Shown piece after piece: positions 43,473 to 51,856 of a DNA stretch of 56,264 nucleotides (the stretch's first letter is position 1; the number at the start of each line of letters is the position of its first letter). Under the pieces are notes generated by a model. That model had not been told where the DNA came from. It saw only the letters and a list, made by a program, of their open reading frames with translations, and ran no database searches. This DNA is from Clostridia bacterium (GTDB lineage: Bacteria > Bacillota > Clostridia > TANB77 > CAG-465): the NCBI GenBank assembly GCA_030524345.1, contig JAUNGP010000012.1, forward strand, positions 1 to 56,264, written 5' to 3'. A program made the translations under genes and the position numbers.

Positions 43473-43486
43473 ATATTGTAAGGGTA

Positions 43487-43539
43487 TTGACAAAATGGCT
43501 ATGTAGTATTAGAATATATTGTAAGGCAATTTACAATAT
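43487..43539 (+). promoter_or_regulatory. marR promoter with MarR operator
   Basis: TTGACA (43487-43492), 17-bp spacer, TAGAAT (43510-43515). Directly after lies ATTGTAAG-GCAA-TTTACAAT (43518-43537), covering the start point. A perfect version of the same dyad is at 44030. Confidence 0.75.
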
Positions 43540-43551
43540 GTGAGGTAAATG

Positions 43552-44007
43552 ATGAGTAATTGTAAAGTATTATATCAAATCAAAACTTTGGAAAAATTAG
43601 TTTTAAGAGAAATTATAAAGGAAAATACTGCTTTTGGACAGGATACTTGTATTAGACCAACTCCAACACAAATGCAAATTATTGAATATATTCTTGAACA
43701 TTTAGACGAGGATATTTATCAAAAAGATTTGGAAAGTGTTTTAAAGTTAAGAAGAGCTACAGTATCTGGTGTATTAATAACAATGGAAAAAAATAGACTC
43801 ATAGAAAGAGTCATTGATTCTAAAGATACAAGAAGCAAAAAGATTATTTTAAATCAAAAGACGAGAGAAATCTTTTCTAGAAATTTAGCAAAAATGAAAG
43901 AAATCGAGCAAAATATGCTTAGTGGTATCTCTGAGGAAGATTTGCGTGTATTTCTTAGTGTAATTGATAAAATGAAAGAAAATGTAGAAAAAAATAGCAC
44001 TATTTAA
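43552..44007 (+). CDS. MarR-family regulator
   Basis: 151-aa winged-helix regulator. The DNA-binding core is YQKDLESVLKLRRATVSGVLITMEKNRLIER, the wing is DSKDTRSKKIILNQKTRE, and flanking helices form the dimer interface. The start at 43552 gives 5 bases to GAGGT; the adjacent ATG at 43549 is too close. Related palindromes overlap its own promoter and the spacer before the downstream exporter genes, so it likely represses itself and the exporter. The ligand is unknown. Confidence 0.92.
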   Translation: MSNCKVLYQIKTLEKLVLREIIKENTAFGQDTCIRPTPTQMQIIEYILEHLDEDIYQKDLESVLKLRRATVSGVLITMEKNRLIERVIDSKDTRSKKIILNQKTREIFSRNLAKMKEIEQNMLSGISEEDLRVFLSVIDKMKENVEKNSTI

Positions 44008-44017
44008 GATAGTGCTA
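43995..44017. other. Stem-loop at the marR stop codon
   Basis: Perfect 9-bp stem TAGCACTAT / ATAGTGCTA. On the plus strand it is followed by A, not T, so it is not a plus-strand terminator; on the minus strand it is followed by seven T. It may be an mRNA-stabilising or antisense-stopping element between marR and the exporter genes. Confidence 0.5.
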
Positions 44018-44029
44018 AAAAAACCAGAT

Positions 44030-44051
44030 ATTTGTAAGGTGACTTACAAAT
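44030..44051. promoter_or_regulatory. MarR operator 2
   Basis: Perfect palindrome ATTTGTAAG-GTGA-CTTACAAAT in the gap before the exporter genes, matching the operator at 43518. No convincing separate promoter was found here, so it may act by roadblock. Confidence 0.7.
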
Positions 44052-44087
44052 TTTGACAAGTGATATTGAGAAAGGATGAAAAGAAAT

Positions 44088-45851
44088 ATGTTAAAATTAT
44101 TAAAAAATTTAGGCAAAAAAGAATGGCTTACTGTTTGTGTTTGTTTGTGCCTGATTATTGCGCAAGTTTGGTTAGAACTAAAAATGCCAGATTACATGTC
44201 TGAAATAACGGTACTTGTACAAACAGAAGGAAGCAGTATGAGTGACATTTTAGAAAATGGCTTTTATATGGTATTATGCGCTTTTGGAAGCTTGGTTTCA
44301 GCAGTATTTACTGGATACTTGATTTCTACTATTTCATCTGTTTTTTCTATGAAAGTAAGAAAAAAGTTATTTGATAAAGTAGAAAACTTGGCGATACAAG
44401 AGGTAAAACAATTTTCTACAAGCAGTTTGATTACTAGAACTACAAATGATATTACTCAAATACAAATGGCACTTGCTATGGGACTTCAACTTATGATTAA
44501 GGCGCCAATTACCGCTATTTGGGCAATTACTAAAATATTGAACAAAAGTTGGCAATGGAGTATAGTTACTGCTGTTGCTATTGTCTTTCTTTTAGCTACA
44601 ATTGGTACAATTGTTGCTATTGTACTTCCAAGATTTAAAATTGTACAAAAATTAATAGATAAAATTAATGGTGTAACTCGTGAGAATTTAACTGGCATTA
44701 GAGTTGTAAGGGCTTTTAATGCAGAAAAATATCAAGAGGATAAGTTTGATCATGTAAACAATGAATTAACTAATTTGCAATTATTTAACCAGAAAAAATT
44801 TGCTTTCTTAATGCCTGTAATGAATTTGGTAATGTATGGACTTACTCTATCGATCTATTTTATAGGCGCATATCTGATTAAAGATGCATTTATGGTGGAA
44901 AAAATATCATTATTTGGCGATATGGTGGTATTTAGTTCTTATGCAATGCAAGTAATTATGTCATTTTTAATGCTTGCTATGATATTTATGATGCTACCTC
45001 GTGCACAAGTATCTGCTGAGCGTATTAATGAAGTACTTGATACCAATATTAGCATTCAAGATGGAAAGTTAAAGAAAAATAGAACCAAAGAGGTAGGGAC
45101 AGTAGAGTTTAAAAATGTATCATTCAAATATCCTGATGCGGACGAATATTTACTAAAAAATATATCTTTTAAAGCAAATAAAGGAGATACAGTAGCTTTT
45201 ATTGGTTCTACTGGTAGTGGTAAATCTACATTAATTAATTTAGTACCTAGATTTTATGATGCAACTGAGGGAGAAGTACTAGTAGATGGTGTCAATGTTA
45301 AAGAATATACACAGGAAGCTTTGCATAATAAAATAGGGTATGTACCACAAAAGGCTGTTATGTTTAATGGAACTGTTAGATCAAATATCACTTATGGTGA
45401 TAATGGCAAAGGAGAAATTAAAGATCAAAAGGTAAAAGAGGCTATTGAGGTTGCACAAGCAAAAGATTTTGTTGAGAAAATGGAAAATACATATGATTCC
45501 CATATGGCTCAAGGTGGTACTAACGTATCAGGCGGACAAAAGCAAAGACTTGCAATAGCAAGAGCCATTGCAAGAGACCCAGAAATCTATATTTTTGATG
45601 ATAGCTTTTCTGCACTGGATTATAAAACAGATTCTGTACTAAGAAAAGAATTAAAAAAATATACAAAGGATGCTACCAGTTTAATTGTTGCACAAAGAAT
45701 AGGAACTATCATGAATGCTGATAAAATTATCGTTTTAGACAATGGTCAGTGTGTTGGTCAAGGTACACATAAAGAATTATTACAAAATTGCGAAGTGTAT
45801 AAACAAATCGCTCTATCTCAATTATCAAAGGAGGAATTAGAAAATGCATAG
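44088..45851 (+). CDS. Heterodimeric ABC exporter, subunit with degenerate ATP site
   Basis: 587-aa half-transporter: six TM segments (about 15-310), then an ATPase. Walker A STGSGKST, signature VSGGQKQR, but Walker B reads IFDDSFSALD (Asp in place of the catalytic Glu) and the H-loop is VAQRIGTI (Gln for His). This is the known degenerate-site subunit pattern of heterodimers such as TM287/288 and BmrCD. The start is uncertain: ATG at 44088 follows AAAGGA by 11 bases, and ATG at 44076 is adjacent to it. It overlaps the partner gene by 8 bases. It is under the MarR repressor by context; drug or lipid export is inferred. Confidence 0.92.
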   Translation: MLKLLKNLGKKEWLTVCVCLCLIIAQVWLELKMPDYMSEITVLVQTEGSSMSDILENGFYMVLCAFGSLVSAVFTGYLISTISSVFSMKVRKKLFDKVENLAIQEVKQFSTSSLITRTTNDITQIQMALAMGLQLMIKAPITAIWAITKILNKSWQWSIVTAVAIVFLLATIGTIVAIVLPRFKIVQKLIDKINGVTRENLTGIRVVRAFNAEKYQEDKFDHVNNELTNLQLFNQKKFAFLMPVMNLVMYGLTLSIYFIGAYLIKDAFMVEKISLFGDMVVFSSYAMQVIMSFLMLAMIFMMLPRAQVSAERINEVLDTNISIQDGKLKKNRTKEVGTVEFKNVSFKYPDADEYLLKNISFKANKGDTVAFIGSTGSGKSTLINLVPRFYDATEGEVLVDGVNVKEYTQEALHNKIGYVPQKAVMFNGTVRSNITYGDNGKGEIKDQKVKEAIEVAQAKDFVEKMENTYDSHMAQGGTNVSGGQKQRLAIARAIARDPEIYIFDDSFSALDYKTDSVLRKELKKYTKDATSLIVAQRIGTIMNADKIIVLDNGQCVGQGTHKELLQNCEVYKQIALSQLSKEELENA

Positions 45852-48219
45852 TGAAAATGAAAAGATACAGACTCCTAGAAAAAGAGGCCCAAGTGGATTT
45901 GGAGGACCCGGTGGACCAGGAGGAATGGGCGCCGGAGAAAAGGCAAAAAATTTCAAGGGATCTATTTTAAGATTATTTAGTGAACTGAAAAGATATAGAA
46001 TACTAATGGCAATATCTCTTACACTTGCTATTATCAGCTCCATTCTTGCAATTATTGGACCGGATAACTTATCTAATCTTGTAGATGAAATTTCTAAAGG
46101 ACTTGTGGTAAATCAAGAAAATATGGAAACGTTAACAGCAGATGTTACAGAAAGTCTCAGTGAAGAAAGATTAAAAGAGATGATGCCAGAAATATTATCT
46201 ATCAATCTATCGCAAGAAACTATGATGAAAATTGCAATGGATGAGAATATATCAGCTGAGGATAAGCAATCCTTTCAAGAAATTGTAAGTGGAAAAATGA
46301 CGCAAGAAGATATTATGAGACTCCCAGAAAGCATTTTAAAAGTGATATTGTCTGATTCAGAGTATGAAGGAAATGCTATCTTAATAGAGGATAAAATAAA
46401 ATTATTAAAAGTCATGAGTTTTTCGGATAAAAGTGATATGAATTCTATTTCATTACCAGACAGTTTAATCAATGTATTCTTTAAAGAGATAGAAGTAGAT
46501 GGACAAAAAATAACTCCACAAGAGCAGTATGAATATATTAAAATAATGAGTACATTAGATGAAAATACAGATGCAACGACTCTTTATGGAAAAATAGATG
46601 AAATGCCTGAAAGTATTCAAAATGTAATCAAACCTGTTATGAACCTAGATAGAATCAAACAAATTATGCTATTTTTAGTAGGAATATATTTGTGTAGTGC
46701 TATATTTAGCTATATTCAGTCTGTATCTATGACACATGTGGCAAACAATTTTGCAAGAGATTTAAGAACTAGTATATCGCTTAAAATTAATAAATTACCA
46801 CTTAGATATTTTGATAAACACTCTACTGGTGATATTCTATCAAGAGTAACGAATGATGTTGATACGATTGCCCAATCAATGAATCAATCTTTAGCAACAC
46901 TTGTTAGTTCCGTAACATTGTTTATTGGAACGATCATCATGATGTTTGTAACAAATTGGATTATGGCACTTACTGCAATATTGTCTAGCTTGATTGGATT
47001 TGTTGGAATGTTATTGATTCTAAAGAATTCACAGAAATACTTTACTGCAAGACAGGTTGAACTTGGAAATTTAAACGGGCATATTGAGGAGATATACTCA
47101 GGTCTTAATGTTGTAAAGGCATACAATGGTAAGAAAGAAGCAGATAAAAAGTTTGATGAACTAAATAAAAGAGTATTTGATAGTAATAGAAAGAGTCAGT
47201 TTTTATCTGGAATTATGCAGCCTATGATGGGATTTATTGGAAATTTTGGATATGTAGCGGTATGTATTGTTGGAGCTCTTTTGACAATGAATGATATGAT
47301 ATCCTTTGGGGTCATTGTAGCATTTATTACCTATGTTAGATTATTTACCAATCCATTATCGCAAATTGCACAGGCTATGACTTCACTTCAATCAACAGCT
47401 GCTGCGAGTGAGAGAGTATTTGAATTTTTGGACGAAAAAGAAATGCCAGATCAGAAAGAATGTAGAAAGCATTTAAATAAAAGCACGGTAAAAGGAGAAA
47501 TATCATTTGAAAATGTTGTATTTCAATATGATAATAATCCAAAGCCTACAATTAAAAACTTTACTGCACTTGCAAAGCCTGGACAAAAAATTGCAATTGT
47601 TGGTCCAACAGGTGCCGGAAAAACTACAATGGTAAATCTTTTAATGAAATTTTATGAAATCAATTCTGGGGATATCAAAATCGATGGAGTTTCAACAAGA
47701 GAATTAACAAGAGAAAATATCCACGAATTATTTACTATGGTGTTACAAGATACCTGGCTTTTTGATGGAACAATTAGAGAAAACATAGTATATAATAGAG
47801 AGAATGTAGACGATGAAAGAGTAAGAGAAGTATGTAAAGAAGTAGGTCTTGATCATTTTGTTAGAACTCTTCCAAATGGTTATGATTCAAAATTATCAGA
47901 CAATGATAGTGTGTCAGCAGGTCAGAGACAATTATTAACAATTGCTAGAGGTATGATTGAAGATTCTCCATTTTTAATTCTTGATGAAGCTACGTCAAAT
48001 GTTGATACAAGAACTGAAGAGTTAGTTCAAAAGGCAATGGATAAATTAACAGAAGGAAAGACTTCATTTATTATTGCACATAGACTTTCTACAATCAAGA
48101 ATGCCGACTTGATTTTAGTAATGAGAGATGGAAATATTATTGAACAAGGAAATCATGATGAACTTATGAATCAAAAAGGTTTTTATGCAGACCTATATAA
48201 TTCTCAGTTCGAGTTATGA
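45844..48219 (+). CDS. Heterodimeric ABC exporter, catalytic subunit with large external insert
   Basis: 791-aa half-transporter. It has a Gly/Pro-rich cytosolic N-terminus (SGFGGPGGPGGMGAG), TM1 at about 52-72 and TM2 at about 273-290. About 185 residues lie between them (85-268), expected outside the cell, acidic and helical (LSEERLKEMMPEILS, SEYEGNAILIEDKIKLL). Standard exporters have only a short loop there. The ATPase has Walker A GPTGAGKTT, Walker B FLILDEATSNVD with Glu, H-loop IIAHRLSTI and a variant signature VSAGQRQ. It forms the pair with the 44088 gene. AAGGAGGAA precedes the ATG. Confidence 0.92.
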   Translation: MHSENEKIQTPRKRGPSGFGGPGGPGGMGAGEKAKNFKGSILRLFSELKRYRILMAISLTLAIISSILAIIGPDNLSNLVDEISKGLVVNQENMETLTADVTESLSEERLKEMMPEILSINLSQETMMKIAMDENISAEDKQSFQEIVSGKMTQEDIMRLPESILKVILSDSEYEGNAILIEDKIKLLKVMSFSDKSDMNSISLPDSLINVFFKEIEVDGQKITPQEQYEYIKIMSTLDENTDATTLYGKIDEMPESIQNVIKPVMNLDRIKQIMLFLVGIYLCSAIFSYIQSVSMTHVANNFARDLRTSISLKINKLPLRYFDKHSTGDILSRVTNDVDTIAQSMNQSLATLVSSVTLFIGTIIMMFVTNWIMALTAILSSLIGFVGMLLILKNSQKYFTARQVELGNLNGHIEEIYSGLNVVKAYNGKKEADKKFDELNKRVFDSNRKSQFLSGIMQPMMGFIGNFGYVAVCIVGALLTMNDMISFGVIVAFITYVRLFTNPLSQIAQAMTSLQSTAAASERVFEFLDEKEMPDQKECRKHLNKSTVKGEISFENVVFQYDNNPKPTIKNFTALAKPGQKIAIVGPTGAGKTTMVNLLMKFYEINSGDIKIDGVSTRELTRENIHELFTMVLQDTWLFDGTIRENIVYNRENVDDERVREVCKEVGLDHFVRTLPNGYDSKLSDNDSVSAGQRQLLTIARGMIEDSPFLILDEATSNVDTRTEELVQKAMDKLTEGKTSFIIAHRLSTIKNADLILVMRDGNIIEQGNHDELMNQKGFYADLYNSQFEL

Positions 48220-48238
48220 TAAAGGGGGGAAGATCGTT

Positions 48239-48847
48239 TTGAAAAATATTGTGATATCAATTGGCAGAGAATATGGCTCTGGTGGAAAATATATAGGAAA
48301 AGAAGTAGCTAAAAGATTAAATATCAATTGTTATGACAAAGAGCTAATTCAAAAAATCTATGAGAAAAATGGTGGAAATTATTCTAAGTTATTAGAATAT
48401 GATGAAATGAAAAAAAATAAAATGTTAAAGACAATGGAGCTTTTAAGTGGAATACCAGAAAATGCCTTTGAAGATGATCAATATCAGGTTTTAATGGACT
48501 CTACGATAAAAGAACTTGCAGAAAGTGAATCTTGTGTCATTATTGGCAGAAATTCAAATAATATACTAAAAGATTATAAGAATGTTATTAAAATATTTAT
48601 CTACTCTAATGATTTAGAATTTAAGGTAAAAAGAAAAATGGAAATTGAAAATTTGTCTTATGAAGAGGCATTAAAAAGACTTAAGAATATAGATAAACAA
48701 AGAAGAAAATATTATGAGAATGTAAGTAAAAATAGCAATTGGGGAGACAGAAAAGGATATGACTTTTTAATTGACTCATCTGTGCTTGGAATAGAGAAAA
48801 CAGTTGATTTGATTATCGATATATATAATCATTATCAGAAAATCTAA
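48239..48847 (+). CDS. Cytidylate-kinase-like family protein
   Basis: 202-aa P-loop protein of the cytidylate kinase-like family. The N-terminal loop is ISIGREYGSGGKYIGKEVAKRL, a variant P-loop, followed by YDKELIQKI and SCVIIGRNSNNIL, and an Arg-rich lid (DKQRRKYYENVS). The start is TTG at 48239, supported by GGGGGGAA eight bases upstream. It begins 20 bases after the exporter gene and is probably co-transcribed. It is not essential Cmk by sequence; the substrate is unknown. Confidence 0.85.
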   Translation: MKNIVISIGREYGSGGKYIGKEVAKRLNINCYDKELIQKIYEKNGGNYSKLLEYDEMKKNKMLKTMELLSGIPENAFEDDQYQVLMDSTIKELAESESCVIIGRNSNNILKDYKNVIKIFIYSNDLEFKVKRKMEIENLSYEEALKRLKNIDKQRRKYYENVSKNSNWGDRKGYDFLIDSSVLGIEKTVDLIIDIYNHYQKI

Positions 48848-48854
48848 AGGATCC

Positions 48855-48890
48855 AATAGTTAATACAGTTTTGTATTAACTATTTTTTGT
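48855..48890 (+). terminator. Terminator of the MarR/exporter operon
   Basis: Perfect 12-bp stem ATAGTTAATACA / TGTATTAACTAT with a GTTT loop, followed by TTTTTG. Confidence 0.88.
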
Positions 48891-48903
48891 GTTATATCAC
48901 ATA

Positions 48904-48932
48904 TTGACAAAATATAGAGTACATAATATAAT
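48904..48932 (+). promoter_or_regulatory. Promoter of the 48960 gene
   Basis: TTGACA (48904-48909), 17-bp spacer, TATAAT (48927-48932): full consensus. Confidence 0.85.
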
Positions 48933-48959
48933 ATTACTGAATTTTAGGAGTGTGTTAGT

Positions 48960-49235
48960 ATGAATAAAAAGGAATTTAAGAAAAAGTGTAAGGAAGAAAA
49001 AGCAAGGAGCTATTTTCTTTGTCTTTTTGGTGCAATAATCTCATGTATAGGTCTTGCAGTGGTCTTTGGAACTTTACTTTTAGACTTAAATCTTCATCTG
49101 TTTACATATCCTATACAGATATTATTTTATGTGATTGGAGTTATGATATCATTGATTGGTATGACTCTAGACTTATTAGGAGAAGTAGAATTTAGTAAGA
49201 AATTTAAGGAACATATTAGTAAAAATGAAAAATAA
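48960..49235 (+). CDS. Small membrane protein, two TM segments
   Basis: 91-aa protein. A Lys-rich cytosolic N-terminus (MNKKEFKKKCKEEKARS) is followed by two TM helices (about 19-42 and 50-72) and a charged tail (EFSKKFKEHISKNEK). Unrecognised. TAGGAG precedes the ATG, and it has its own consensus promoter. The next gene starts 16 bases downstream and is likely co-transcribed. No function is proposed. Confidence 0.75.
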   Translation: MNKKEFKKKCKEEKARSYFLCLFGAIISCIGLAVVFGTLLLDLNLHLFTYPIQILFYVIGVMISLIGMTLDLLGEVEFSKKFKEHISKNEK

Positions 49236-49251
49236 ATAAGGCGGCGGTAAT

Positions 49252-49983
49252 ATGGCAATGTGGAATCCCTGGAGAGGTTGCAAAAGATGTAGTGATGGAT
49301 GTAAGTATTGCTATATTCATAAAGGTGACTCTAAAAGAAATATTGATACTACAAATATAGTAAGAACAAAAGATTTTTATAAACCGATAGAAAAACTAAA
49401 TAATGGGAGTTATAAAATAAAATCAGGAATAGTGTATGTGTGTTTTTCATCAGATTTTTTAATTGAAGAGGCAGACCCTTGGAGAGATGAATGCTTTCAG
49501 ATGATGAAGGAAAGATCTGATTTAACTTTTTTATTTTTAACTAAAAGAATTGATCGATTCTTAAAATGTATTCCTAAAGATTGGAATGACGGATATGATA
49601 ATGTAGTTGTTTGTTGTACTGTTGAAAATCAAACCAATGCAGATACCAGACTTTCTATCTTTAAAGATTTACCTATTCAGCATAAGTGTATTACTGCACA
49701 GCCTTTACTTGAAAATATTAATATAGAAAAGTATCTTGATGATATAGAACTTGTCGTGGTGGGTGGAGAATCTGATAAGGATGCAAGAGAATTTGATTAT
49801 GATTGGGCATTAAATATTAGAGAGCAGTGTATTAGAAAAAAAGTAAATTTTGAATTTAGGCAATGTGGAACCTATTTTATAAAAGATAGTAAGAAGTATA
49901 CGTTACCAACAAAAGAATTATGCAAGCAGGCAAAACTTGCAAATATTGATTATCATGTATCATCTATTGGAAATGATAAATAA
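49252..49983 (+). CDS. DUF5131 (phage Gp37/Gp68-like) family protein
   Basis: 243-aa protein. The N-terminal WNPWRGCKRCSDGCKYCYIHKGD holds a CxxxCxxC that resembles the [4Fe-4S] site of radical SAM enzymes, followed by FLTKRIDRFL, CCTVENQTNAD and VVVGGESDKDAREFDYDW. I recognise this layout as the DUF5131/Gp37-Gp68 group found in phages and bacteria. GGCGGCGGT lies before the ATG. A phage origin is possible for the family but no other phage gene is near. The enzymatic role is unknown. Confidence 0.82.
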   Translation: MAMWNPWRGCKRCSDGCKYCYIHKGDSKRNIDTTNIVRTKDFYKPIEKLNNGSYKIKSGIVYVCFSSDFLIEEADPWRDECFQMMKERSDLTFLFLTKRIDRFLKCIPKDWNDGYDNVVVCCTVENQTNADTRLSIFKDLPIQHKCITAQPLLENINIEKYLDDIELVVVGGESDKDAREFDYDWALNIREQCIRKKVNFEFRQCGTYFIKDSKKYTLPTKELCKQAKLANIDYHVSSIGNDK

Positions 49984-50262
49984 AAATGAAAGTGGCAAAA
50001 AAAGAGCCGATAAGTTAAATTCTATGTCTTTTAAAGAGGCTCTTTAAATCTTAGAATTCATGATAGTTTGTTTCAAGGATTTAGTTACATTTTTTTAGAT
50101 GAAAAAATATTATTGGGAGCTTTAAAAGATAAAGATGCACCACATGTTTTAATCATAAAATTTGTGTATTCTGGAATCAGTAAAATATAAAAATATTCAA
50201 AAGCAAGTGATTTTTGATGATTACTTGCTTTGCTTAACTGTGAAGGATAAGGAGGAGATTAT
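49984..50262. other. Non-coding gap with degenerate coding-like fragments
   Basis: No intact gene. A weak hairpin (AAAGAGCC at 50001 / GGCTCTTT to 50045, long loop) may end the DUF5131 transcript. Peptide-like stretches such as SFKEAL and LLGALKDKDAPHVLIIKF appear in different frames broken by stops, as in a decayed gene. A dyad lies at 50201-50230. Confidence 0.4.
50201..50230. repeat. Dyad related to the 41612 hairpin
   Basis: AAGCAAGTGAT pairs with ATTACTTGCTT over an 8-nt loop. The arms share AAGCAAGT(A/G)AT and GATTACTTGCTT with 41615-41637. No U-tract follows on either strand, so it is not a plain terminator. Confidence 0.5.
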
Positions 50263-50619
50263 ATGGAAAAAAACGTGGAAGATATATTATATCAGTTATC
50301 AAAATCTAAATTTAGAAGTAGTTTTCATTTGAAAGAAAAAGATATAGAGTATGTAAGAGAGAAAGGTATGAAAACTATCATGGAGCATGCATACGATTTG
50401 ATTACCAAAAGACTTGCACCCGCAGAAATTAGCAATGATGGAAAACAAACACCAATGAGAGGTCATCCAGTGTTTATTGCACAACATGCAACTGCTACTT
50501 GTTGCAGAGGATGTTTAGAAAAATGGCATAAGATTATACCAGGCCATAGACTTACAACAGAAGAAAAAGATTATGTAGTGAGTGTAATTATGGCTTGGAT
50601 TAAAAAAGAAATAAATTAA
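50263..50619 (+). CDS. DUF4186 family protein
   Basis: 118-aa protein. The conserved block is MRGHPVFIAQHATATCCRGCLEKWHKI (about 66-92), with His and three Cys that could bind metal. IPGHRLTTEEKDYVVSVIMAWI follows. I recognise this as the DUF4186 family, present in many gut bacteria; its function is unknown to me. GGAGGAG precedes the ATG. A VanZ-like gene starts 13 bases downstream. Confidence 0.85.
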   Translation: MEKNVEDILYQLSKSKFRSSFHLKEKDIEYVREKGMKTIMEHAYDLITKRLAPAEISNDGKQTPMRGHPVFIAQHATATCCRGCLEKWHKIIPGHRLTTEEKDYVVSVIMAWIKKEIN

Positions 50620-50632
50620 TGAGGTGATTTTT

Positions 50633-51340
50633 TTGAAAAAGAAGGCTATGATATGTGTATCTAGTGTCTTGTATATGGTATCTATATTGATGATCATGTT
50701 ATACTTTTTTATGGAATTTAGTCATTCTATAGCTTTATCTCCTTTAGGAAGAATGGTTATACTTCTTCTTAGTTGTCTATTGATGTATTTTGGAGGTATA
50801 TTGATATCTCAAAATATAGAGGAAAAATATAAAGAAATACCATTAAAAATTAATATTTGGATTTGGTTTTTACTTTATATGATATTGATATTTACGCTAA
50901 CATTGTTTGATAGTTACTTTAATAGGGGAAATATAAAATTTCAATTCAATTTTGAAGTCTTAAAAAATTATTTTGCTACCTCTTGTAATATTATTCCATT
51001 TCAAACAATATTAAAATATGTGTTGGGCTTTATGAATGGAAATATTGCACCATACATATTTGTATATAATATATTTGGTAATATTGTTGCGTTTATGCCT
51101 TTTGCATTTTTCTTACCATTGTTACTAAAAAAGCAGAATAAGTTTCGAAATTTTTTCATTACTATGATAGAAATAGTTGGCGTTATAGAAATACTACAGT
51201 TTATAACCTTAAATGGTTCATGTGATATAGATGATTTGATTTTAAATGTTTCTGGTGCATGTATGATGTTTGGAATACTTCATATTCATGCGATCAATCG
51301 AATCATTCATCATATGTTTTTACGAGAAGATATTGAGTAA
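50633..51340 (+). CDS. VanZ-like family membrane protein
   Basis: 235-aa membrane protein with five to six TM segments. VanZ-type features are CNIIPFQTILKYVLGF, YNIFGNIVAFMPFAFFLPLL, and GSCDIDDLILNVSGAC. VanZ relatives are linked to lipoglycopeptide tolerance and wall or membrane stress, but not all act on antibiotics. The start is probably TTG at 50633, six bases after GAGGTGA; GTG at 50624 lies inside that site. It is far from the van cluster and not part of it. Confidence 0.88.
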   Translation: MKKKAMICVSSVLYMVSILMIMLYFFMEFSHSIALSPLGRMVILLLSCLLMYFGGILISQNIEEKYKEIPLKINIWIWFLLYMILIFTLTLFDSYFNRGNIKFQFNFEVLKNYFATSCNIIPFQTILKYVLGFMNGNIAPYIFVYNIFGNIVAFMPFAFFLPLLLKKQNKFRNFFITMIEIVGVIEILQFITLNGSCDIDDLILNVSGACMMFGILHIHAINRIIHHMFLREDIE

Positions 51341-51380
51341 AAATGAACTTTGCAGAAAAAATTTTATATATAAAGATAAT

Positions 51381-51418
51381 AAAAAGAAGGTAAATTTTGA
51401 AATTTATCTTCTTTTTCT
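51381..51418 (+). terminator. Terminator of the DUF4186/VanZ-like unit
   Basis: 16-bp arms AAAAAGAAGGTAAATT / AATTTATCTTCTTTTT (one G-T pair) with a TTGA loop. Confidence 0.85.
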
Positions 51419-51428
51419 ATATAAACTA

Positions 51429-51463
51429 TTGACAAGTGTTATGTACTGTTATATACTGTTATA
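51429..51463 (+). promoter_or_regulatory. Promoter of the GntR/ABC operon with tandem repeats
   Basis: TTGACA (51429-51434), 17-bp spacer, TATACT (51452-51457). Two identical 10-bp repeats TACTGTTATA at 51444 and 51454 span the -10, and a partial third precedes them (51434-51443). ATGTA and TACAT bracket the block. Likely operator of the GntR regulator. Confidence 0.75.
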
Positions 51464-51478
51464 CATAAAGGAGAAATT

Positions 51479-51856
51479 ATGAATTTGATAATCAGTAATA
51501 GCAGTCAAGTACCTATCTATGAACAAATAAAAAATGAAATAAAAAGATCTATTATCGATAATGAATTGAAAGAAAATGAGATGTTGCCATCTATTAGAAA
51601 TTTAGCAAAAGATTTACGAATTAGTGTCTTAACAGTAAAGAAAGCTTATGATGAACTAGAAATGGAAAGATATGTAAAAACAGTTCATGGAAAAGGTAGC
51701 TTTGTAATGCCAAGAAATAGTGAGTTTGTAAAAGAAGAAAAAATAAAGGAAATAGAAGAGTATATTGGAAAAATAATAGATATTTCTAAAATAGTTGGAA
51801 TTCCTAAGAAAGAGGTATTAGAACTATTTGAATATTTATATGGGGAGGAAGAGTAA
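51479..51856 (+). CDS. GntR-family regulator, YtrA subfamily
   Basis: 125-aa regulator. The GntR winged helix covers most of it (PIYEQIKNEIKRSIIDNELKENEMLPSIRNLAKDLRISVLTVKKAYDELE), followed by the wing KTVHGKGSFV and a short dimerising helix, as in YtrA proteins. AAGGAG precedes the ATG. Its stop overlaps the ABC ATPase start (TAATG). YtrA-type regulators usually repress the ABC genes that follow them and are relieved by wall-active peptides or antibiotics; that is inferred here. Confidence 0.93.
   Translation: MNLIISNSSQVPIYEQIKNEIKRSIIDNELKENEMLPSIRNLAKDLRISVLTVKKAYDELEMERYVKTVHGKGSFVMPRNSEFVKEEKIKEIEEYIGKIIDISKIVGIPKKEVLELFEYLYGEEE

Noticed and set aside
43995..44017. Hairpin at the marR stop as a terminator for marR
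   Set aside because: On the plus strand it is followed by A, not T; a U-tract exists only on the opposite strand.
44053..44058. TTGACA as -35 of the exporter operon
   Set aside because: The expected -10 position 17 bp on lies in the start codon region and is not TATAAT-like.
49984..50200. Small coding gene in the gap before DUF4186
   Set aside because: Plausible peptide stretches are broken by stops and lack a start with a ribosome site.
50633..51340. VanZ-like gene as part of the vanG cluster
   Set aside because: It lies 32 kb away in a different transcription unit; VanZ-like proteins are widespread without van genes.
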